Shown here in pieces: positions 43,617-64,000 of a stretch of 64,000 nt of DNA; positions within the stretch are counted from its first letter, which is position 1; the number at the start of each line of letters is the position of its first letter. Source of the DNA: Streptomyces sp. DH-12. GTDB taxonomy: Bacteria; Actinomycetota; Actinomycetes; Streptomycetales; Streptomycetaceae. Made by a program: the position numbers and the translations under genes. A model generated the notes under the pieces. The model searched no databases, was not told the origin of the DNA, and saw only the letters and a list, made by a program, of their open reading frames with translations. The stretch is from contig NZ_PPFB01000001.1 of assembly GCF_002899455.1 (NCBI RefSeq), positions 372,001-436,000 of the forward strand, given 5' to 3'.

Positions 43617-44597
43617 TCAGGGGCCGCGGAACGTGGCGCGGTAGGCGCTGGGTGAGACCCCTAGTTGGGATCGCAGATGCAATCGCAATGAGTCGGCGGT
43701 GCCGAAGCCCGCGGTGACGGCGACCTCTTCGATGGGCAGGTCGGTGCGTTCCAGCAGGGAGCAGGCTCGCTCGATGCGCTGTCGGGCGAGCCACCGTCCC
43801 GGCGATGTGCCGATCTCGTCTCGGAAGCGGCGGGTGAGGGTTCGCGTGCTCGTCGATTCCTGGTCTGCCAGTTCCCGGAGCGTGATGGGCCGGTGGAGGT
43901 TCGCGAGTGCCCATTGGCGCGCTTTGCCGGTCGAGGAGACACTCGGGTCCGGCATCGGCCGCTGCACGTACTGCGCCTGCCCGCCCTCGCGGTGTGGCGG
44001 GACGACGGAACCGCGCGCCACGTCGTTGGCGACTGCTGCGCCGTAGTCGGTGCGGATCATGTGCAGGCACAAGTCGATGCCCGACGCCGCTCCGGCAGAG
44101 GTGAGGACGCCGTCGTCGTCGGTGTAGAGGACGTCCAGGTCGAACACGACCTCCGGGAACCGCTCCCGGAACCGGGCGGATGAGCGCCAGTGCGTGGTTG
44201 CCCGCCGCCCTGTCAGCAGGCCCGCCGCGGCCAGCACGAACGAGCCCGTACAGATCGAAGCGATCCGTGTGCCCGGCTGGGTCCGCGCCAGCGCGGCGGT
44301 GAGCGAGGGGTCAAGCGGCCCGCTCCAGGGTTCGAAGTCGTCCTCGGAGCCGGGGACGATGACGGTGTCGGCCTCGGCCAGTGCCTCGAGGCCGTGAGCG
44401 ACGGTGATGGAGAAATCGGCGTCCGTGCGCATCGCGCCGGGCTCGGTCGCGCACGTCACGATCTCGTAGAGCGCGGCGCCGGCGGCCGAGCGCGCCTGGC
44501 CGAAGATCCGGTGGACGATGCTGAGTTCGAACGACAGCACCTTGTCACGGACCAGGACCGCCACTCGGTGGCGCCCGTCCTCAGCGAAAGCAGCCAT
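43617..44597 (-). CDS. GlxA-type regulator (DJ-1/PfpI domain + AraC HTH), 326 aa
   Basis: The N-terminal DJ-1/PfpI amidotransferase-like domain (about 10-185) has the nucleophile-elbow Cys in IASICTGSFVLA. The C-terminal AraC DNA-binding domain (about 225-320) has two helix-turn-helices (ITLRELADQESTSTRTLTRRF and EEVAVTAGFGTADSLRLHLR). Members control small-molecule stress or catabolic genes. The ATG at 44597 is preferred over one 9 codons upstream because GAGGA lies 7 bases before it. It is divergent from the flavoprotein gene 71 bp away, its most likely target. Confidence 0.88.
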   Translation of the reverse strand: MAAFAEDGRHRVAVLVRDKVLSFELSIVHRIFGQARSAAGAALYEIVTCATEPGAMRTDADFSITVAHGLEALAEADTVIVPGSEDDFEPWSGPLDPSLTAALARTQPGTRIASICTGSFVLAAAGLLTGRRATTHWRSSARFRERFPEVVFDLDVLYTDDDGVLTSAGAASGIDLCLHMIRTDYGAAVANDVARGSVVPPHREGGQAQYVQRPMPDPSVSSTGKARQWALANLHRPITLRELADQESTSTRTLTRRFRDEIGTSPGRWLARQRIERACSLLERTDLPIEEVAVTAGFGTADSLRLHLRSQLGVSPSAYRATFRGP

Positions 44598-44668
44598 GGC
44601 CCGATCCTCGCAGATATTGTCCATCAGGCCAGTCGTCGTGGCGGTGCCGCGCGGTCACCATCGACGTC

Positions 44669-45433
44669 ATGAACGTTCTTTGGATTCTTGCCCACCCCGA
44701 ACCCCGCTCGCTCAACAGCTACCTCGCCGCGGAGGGACAGCGCGCGCTCCGCGCTGAGGGTCACCAGGTCGAGGTGTCGGACCTGTACGCAATGGGCTGG
44801 AACCCCGTCGTCGACACCGCCGACTACGCCCACCCCCCGGCGAAGCGGTTCCAGGTCGCTGCCGCTGCGAAGCAGGCGTACGAGAGCGGCGCGCTGAGCG
44901 CCGACATTCGAGCCGAGCAGGAAAAGATCAACCGGGCAGACACCATCGTGGTCCAGTTCCCGATGTGGTGGTTCGGAATGCCCGCCATCCTCAAGGGCTG
45001 GTTCGACCGGGTCTGGCACCAGGGCTTCGCATACGGGTTGCGCGGTCCGAACGGCGAGTGGATCGGCTACGGGGACGGGTTCCTCGCGGGCAAGCGTGCG
45101 ATGACGGTCGTGACCATGGGCGGGCCGGCAGGGCTCTACGGTGAGCGGGGCATTCACGGATCCGTCGACGAGCTGCTGTTCCCGCTGCAGCACGGCACCC
45201 TGTTCTACGCGGGCGCGGAGGTGCTGCCCCCGGTGCTGATCACGGGTGCCGACCGGTTCACGCCCGAGGAGGGCGAGGCGGCGGCCGAGGAACTGCGCGA
45301 GCGCCTGCTCGCGATTCCGACGACCGAGCCGATCGCGTACCGACCGCAGAACGGCGGAGACTACGGCCACGACCTCGTGCTGCGACCGGACGTGGCACCG
45401 GGGCTGACCGGTCTGAGAGCGCACGTGGCCTGA
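44669..45433 (+). CDS. NAD(P)H dehydrogenase (quinone), flavodoxin-fold (NQO/MdaB-like), 254 aa
   Basis: Two-electron quinone reductase with a flavodoxin-like fold. Family blocks: MNVLWILAHPEPRSLNSYLA (FMN/FAD phosphate loop), ADTIVVQFPMWWFGMPAILKGWFDRVWHQGFAYG, and TMGGPAGLYG. Such enzymes detoxify quinones and other electrophiles. The start is 71 bp from the divergent GlxA-type regulator, which suggests inducible expression. A hairpin follows at 45504-45533. Confidence 0.9.
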   Translation: MNVLWILAHPEPRSLNSYLAAEGQRALRAEGHQVEVSDLYAMGWNPVVDTADYAHPPAKRFQVAAAAKQAYESGALSADIRAEQEKINRADTIVVQFPMWWFGMPAILKGWFDRVWHQGFAYGLRGPNGEWIGYGDGFLAGKRAMTVVTMGGPAGLYGERGIHGSVDELLFPLQHGTLFYAGAEVLPPVLITGADRFTPEEGEAAAEELRERLLAIPTTEPIAYRPQNGGDYGHDLVLRPDVAPGLTGLRAHVA

Positions 45434-45503
45434 CACCGGCACACCAGGGGAACGGCAGCCCGCGCGTGAGGACGGTCTCGCTCAGCTACTGGGATCGGCA
45501 CCA

Positions 45504-45533
45504 GCCGACGGCCGCGATCAACCGGCCGTCGGC
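45504..45533 (+). terminator. Hairpin terminator after the quinone reductase gene
   Basis: A perfect 11-bp stem (GCCGACGGCCG with CGGCCGTCGGC) closes an 8-base loop about 70 bp after the stop codon. Confidence 0.8.
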
Positions 45534-45864
45534 CGCAGGCCGTCGGAGAACGTGAGGGCGCCTGGCCGGCTGAGCGTGAAAGCGGGTGCTTCCGCACAGT
45601 TCGAGGGTGTCGAAATCCACCGGGCAACAGGAGGCCCCTGGTGCTCCAGTTCTTCGTGTCGGCATCGCGGTCGTCCCACCCGGCACCCGGCGATGTGTGA
45701 TCGCCTCGCTCACCGGTTCGGGAACACCGGGAACCGGCCGTACGGGCGGCCGGGGTGTCCGTCCGGCATGAGTGACGCGGAATGGGGGCGTAGCGACACG
45801 ATGCCGGTTCCCGGCCGGCGGGAAGGCCGCGGCGGGCAGCCGGAGGGCAGTCGGCGTCCCGCGC
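45534..45864. other. 331-bp gap between convergent genes
   Basis: Separates the quinone reductase from the MFS gene. Apart from the MFS terminator hairpin at 45724-45758 I see no gene or RNA in it. Confidence 0.4.
45724..45758 (-). terminator. Two-tier hairpin downstream of the MFS gene
   Basis: Inner stem CCGGCCG/CGGCCGG (7 bp, 6-base loop), with outer complementary arms ACACC and GGTGT separated by a small bulge. It lies about 105 bp beyond the MFS stop on the minus strand and is the likely terminator of that gene. Confidence 0.6.
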
Positions 45865-47394
45865 TCAGTGTTCGTCGAGGGTCGAGCGCAGAGGCGCCTC
45901 CCGCAGCAGCAGGACGGCGGCCAGTGCGAGCAGGGCGAAGGGCACGGCGGCGGTGAACACGTCGCCGAAGGCCTGGCCGTACACCGCCCGGACGCCGTCC
46001 ACGGCCGGGGGACCCAGCGCGCGCAGGTCCGGCAGGCCGCCGTCGAGTCCGGTCCCGGCCGGGGCGTGCGCGGCGGTGAGGGCGTCCACGCGGGCGGTCA
46101 GCAGGGAGCCGAGGGCGGCGAGGCCGAGCACACCGCCGAGGCTGCGGGAGAGGATCACGAAGGAGGTGACGGCGCCGAGGTCGTCGGGGGGCGCCGCGTT
46201 CTGGGCGATCGGCACGAGGTTCTGCGAGACGACGCCGACGCCGGAGCCTCCCGCGAACAGGGCGGCGCCCACCAGGAGCAGCGGCGTACGGGCCCCCGCG
46301 GTGCCCATGACGGAGAAGCCGAGGACGAGCAGCAGGCCCCCCGCGGCCAGGGGGAGTTTCCAGCGGCCCCGCGCGCTGATGAGCCGGCCGGAGACGACGG
46401 ACCCGGACAGCAGGCCGGCGATCATCGGCAGGGTCAGCAGTCCCGACACGGCCGGCGACTGCGCCCGGGCGACCTGGAAGTACTGGGCCAGCAGGGCGGG
46501 AGCGGCGAACAGCGCCGGGCCGACCGCGAAGCCGGCCAGCGCCGACAGCGCGACGGTGCGGTCCCGCAGCAGGCGTGGCGGCATCAGCGGGTCGACGGCC
46601 CGTGACTGCCGCCGGACGAACAGCGCGGCGAGGACGGGCACGGCACAGGCCGTTCCCGTCACCGGCCAGGACACCCATGGCACGCCGTTCCCGGCCCAGG
46701 TGACAGCGAGGAGGAGAGCCCCGACCATCGCGGTGAGCAGGGCCGCGCCCCACAGGTCGGGACGCGGCCCGCGCGACGTGCGCCCGGAGTCGGGCAGCCG
46801 CAGCGTGCGGTGGAGGGTGAGGGCGGCGCCGGCCGCGAGGAGCACGCCCAGATGGAAGCAGGCACGCCAGCCCACCCCCGGAGTGTCGGCCAGCACACCG
46901 CCGAGCGGAGGGCCGGCGACCGTTCCGGCCGTCATGACCAGCGTGATGCGGCCGTTGTACCGGCCGCGCTCCCGTGGCGGGACCAGCGCGGCCACGATCA
47001 CCTGGGCCAGCGCGTTCACCCCGCCGGCTCCCAGCCCCTGCACCGCCCGCCCGGCGATCAACTGCCCGACGTCGCCCGCGAGCGCGCACCACGCCGATCC
47101 CAGGGCGAACAGGCCCAGTGAGATCTGGACCAGCGTCTTGCGGTCGGCGCGGTCGGCGAGCTTCCCCCACAGCGGCAGACTGAGCGTCGAGGCCACCATC
47201 GTGGCCGCGACGACCCACGTGAAGGCGGCCTGACCGCCGTCCAGGTCGGCGACGACGCGCGGCAGCGCGGTGACGACCACCGTGCTGGACAGCAGGCCGG
47301 CGAAGAGGCCGAGCAGCAGGGCGCGGAGCGCTCGGCGCGTCCGTACGGCGCTCTTGTCCACCGCGCTCACGAGCGGGGCGGCGGGCTGTGCCAT
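45865..47394 (-). CDS. MFS drug exporter, DHA2 (EmrB/QacA) family, 509 aa
   Basis: Proton-coupled efflux pump with 14 predicted membrane helices. The DHA2 signatures are visible: LSSTVVVTALPRVVADLDG (motif D1), LWGKLADRADRKTLVQISL (motif A) and AGTVAGPPLGGVLAD (motif C). The ATG at 47394 has GAGGA 7 bases upstream. It is divergent from the giant NRPS gene with 447 bp between. Export of the NRPS product, or self-protection, is the simplest reading. No TetR regulator is adjacent. Confidence 0.88.
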   Translation of the reverse strand: MAQPAAPLVSAVDKSAVRTRRALRALLLGLFAGLLSSTVVVTALPRVVADLDGGQAAFTWVVAATMVASTLSLPLWGKLADRADRKTLVQISLGLFALGSAWCALAGDVGQLIAGRAVQGLGAGGVNALAQVIVAALVPPRERGRYNGRITLVMTAGTVAGPPLGGVLADTPGVGWRACFHLGVLLAAGAALTLHRTLRLPDSGRTSRGPRPDLWGAALLTAMVGALLLAVTWAGNGVPWVSWPVTGTACAVPVLAALFVRRQSRAVDPLMPPRLLRDRTVALSALAGFAVGPALFAAPALLAQYFQVARAQSPAVSGLLTLPMIAGLLSGSVVSGRLISARGRWKLPLAAGGLLLVLGFSVMGTAGARTPLLLVGAALFAGGSGVGVVSQNLVPIAQNAAPPDDLGAVTSFVILSRSLGGVLGLAALGSLLTARVDALTAAHAPAGTGLDGGLPDLRALGPPAVDGVRAVYGQAFGDVFTAAVPFALLALAAVLLLREAPLRSTLDEH

Positions 47395-47841
47395 GGGGAT
47401 CCTCGGGGTCTGCGGGGTCACGGAGAGACGCCGTGACGGCTGGATGATGGCATCCGGCCGTGAGGGCACGGGACGCCACACGCGCCGTACACGTCACCGC
47501 AGTTGGGGAAGAGTTCAGCTGGGTGAACAGGCGGCTCGCACGGGTGATGCCGGGGTGAATGCCGTGGGCGTGCCGTGGGCGGAACCCCCGGTTCCTCCAC
47601 CCGGCGGCGGGCTCCGTGCCCACCACTCCGAGCGGGGCGGTTCACCCAAAGATCATTTCGGGCCGGCGGACACCCCGGACGGTCAACTCACCGTGCTAGA
47701 CACCGGATCGGCAGTCGATCATTCCGGATCGCGGTCGGCCGGCGCGGCGAACGCCGTGGTCACCAGGCCCTTCCCGGACCGATACCGCCGTCGCACCACG
47801 CTCGCCGCTCACCCCCCTCGTATGCGCCTGGGAGTACGTAC
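47395..47841. promoter_or_regulatory. Divergent MFS/NRPS intergenic region with inverted repeat GTTCA-N6-TGAAC
   Basis: 447 bp of non-coding DNA. A perfect 5-bp inverted repeat with a 6-base spacer lies at 47513-47528, about 120 bp from the MFS start, and could be a regulator site. I looked for an actinobacterial iron box (TTAGGTTAGGCTAACCTAA type) and found none, which argues against simple iron control from this promoter. No clear -35/-10 pair was identified. Confidence 0.4.

Positions 47842-64000
<16,159 letters not shown>

Noticed and set aside
47395..47841. Iron box upstream of the NRPS, expected if it makes a siderophore
   Set aside because: No 19-bp DmdR/IdeR-like palindrome was found, so iron regulation is not supported here.

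Overview
The window is from a high-GC actinomycete, almost certainly Streptomyces. Third-codon positions are strongly GC biased, GTG starts are common, and the gene set is typical of the genus: modular NRPS/PKS genes, an ECF sigma factor, PAS-LuxR, ROK, GlxA and SpoIIE-type regulators, and secreted glycoside hydrolases with discoidin domains. No tRNA, rRNA or CRISPR array was seen.

Region 1 (1-16.9 kb) is one end of an antimycin-type depsipeptide cluster. antC (NRPS), antD (PKS) and antE (crotonyl-CoA carboxylase/reductase, cut by the window edge) run leftward as an operon. antB (acyltransferase) and antA (ECF sigma factor) run rightward from the shared intergenic region. The AntC order C-A-T-C-A-KR-T followed by KS-AT-T-TE in AntD is the antimycin assembly line: Thr, then a keto acid reduced to a hydroxy acid, then a C2 extension with an alkylmalonyl unit and macrolactonisation. 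A PAS-LuxR regulator gene lies convergent to antA behind a perfect 16-bp hairpin. Two sites resembling PAS-LuxR (PimM/FscRI) boxes lie between antB and antC.

Region 2 (16.9-30 kb) is accessory DNA. It holds an XRE/TPR-like regulator followed by a possible 22-codon peptide gene, a cis-prenyltransferase overlapping an MpaB-like oxygenase with EF-hands, a secreted serine hydrolase, two hypotheticals, an NTF2-like protein and a PAS/GAF/SpoIIE phosphatase. Between them are remnants of IS5, IS1380 and IS630-type transposases, a short ABC-ATPase signature and a frameshifted coiled-coil gene.

Region 3 (30-42.9 kb) is a beta-glucan utilisation locus. An ABC importer (binding protein and two permeases) and a GH1 beta-glucosidase form one operon, divergent from a ROK repressor with a palindromic operator over the predicted -10 box. 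Beside it are a GH3 tail remnant, a secreted DUF1996 protein, a lone secreted discoidin-domain protein, and divergent GH55 and GH16 beta-1,3-glucanases. The two glucanase genes share the same promoter and operator arrangement.

Region 4 (43.6-64 kb) holds a GlxA-type regulator divergent from an NQO-like flavoprotein, a DHA2-type MFS exporter, and divergent from it a very large NRPS gene that runs off the right edge. The NRPS has at least C-A-T / C-A-nMT-T / C-A-T / C-A-T-E / C. Specificity codes suggest Gly, N-methyl-Ser, an unassigned residue and a D-Ser-like residue. The first C domain is at the N-terminus and resembles that of AntC, which suggests an acyl or aryl cap. I do not recognise the product; this is the best candidate for an undescribed system here.
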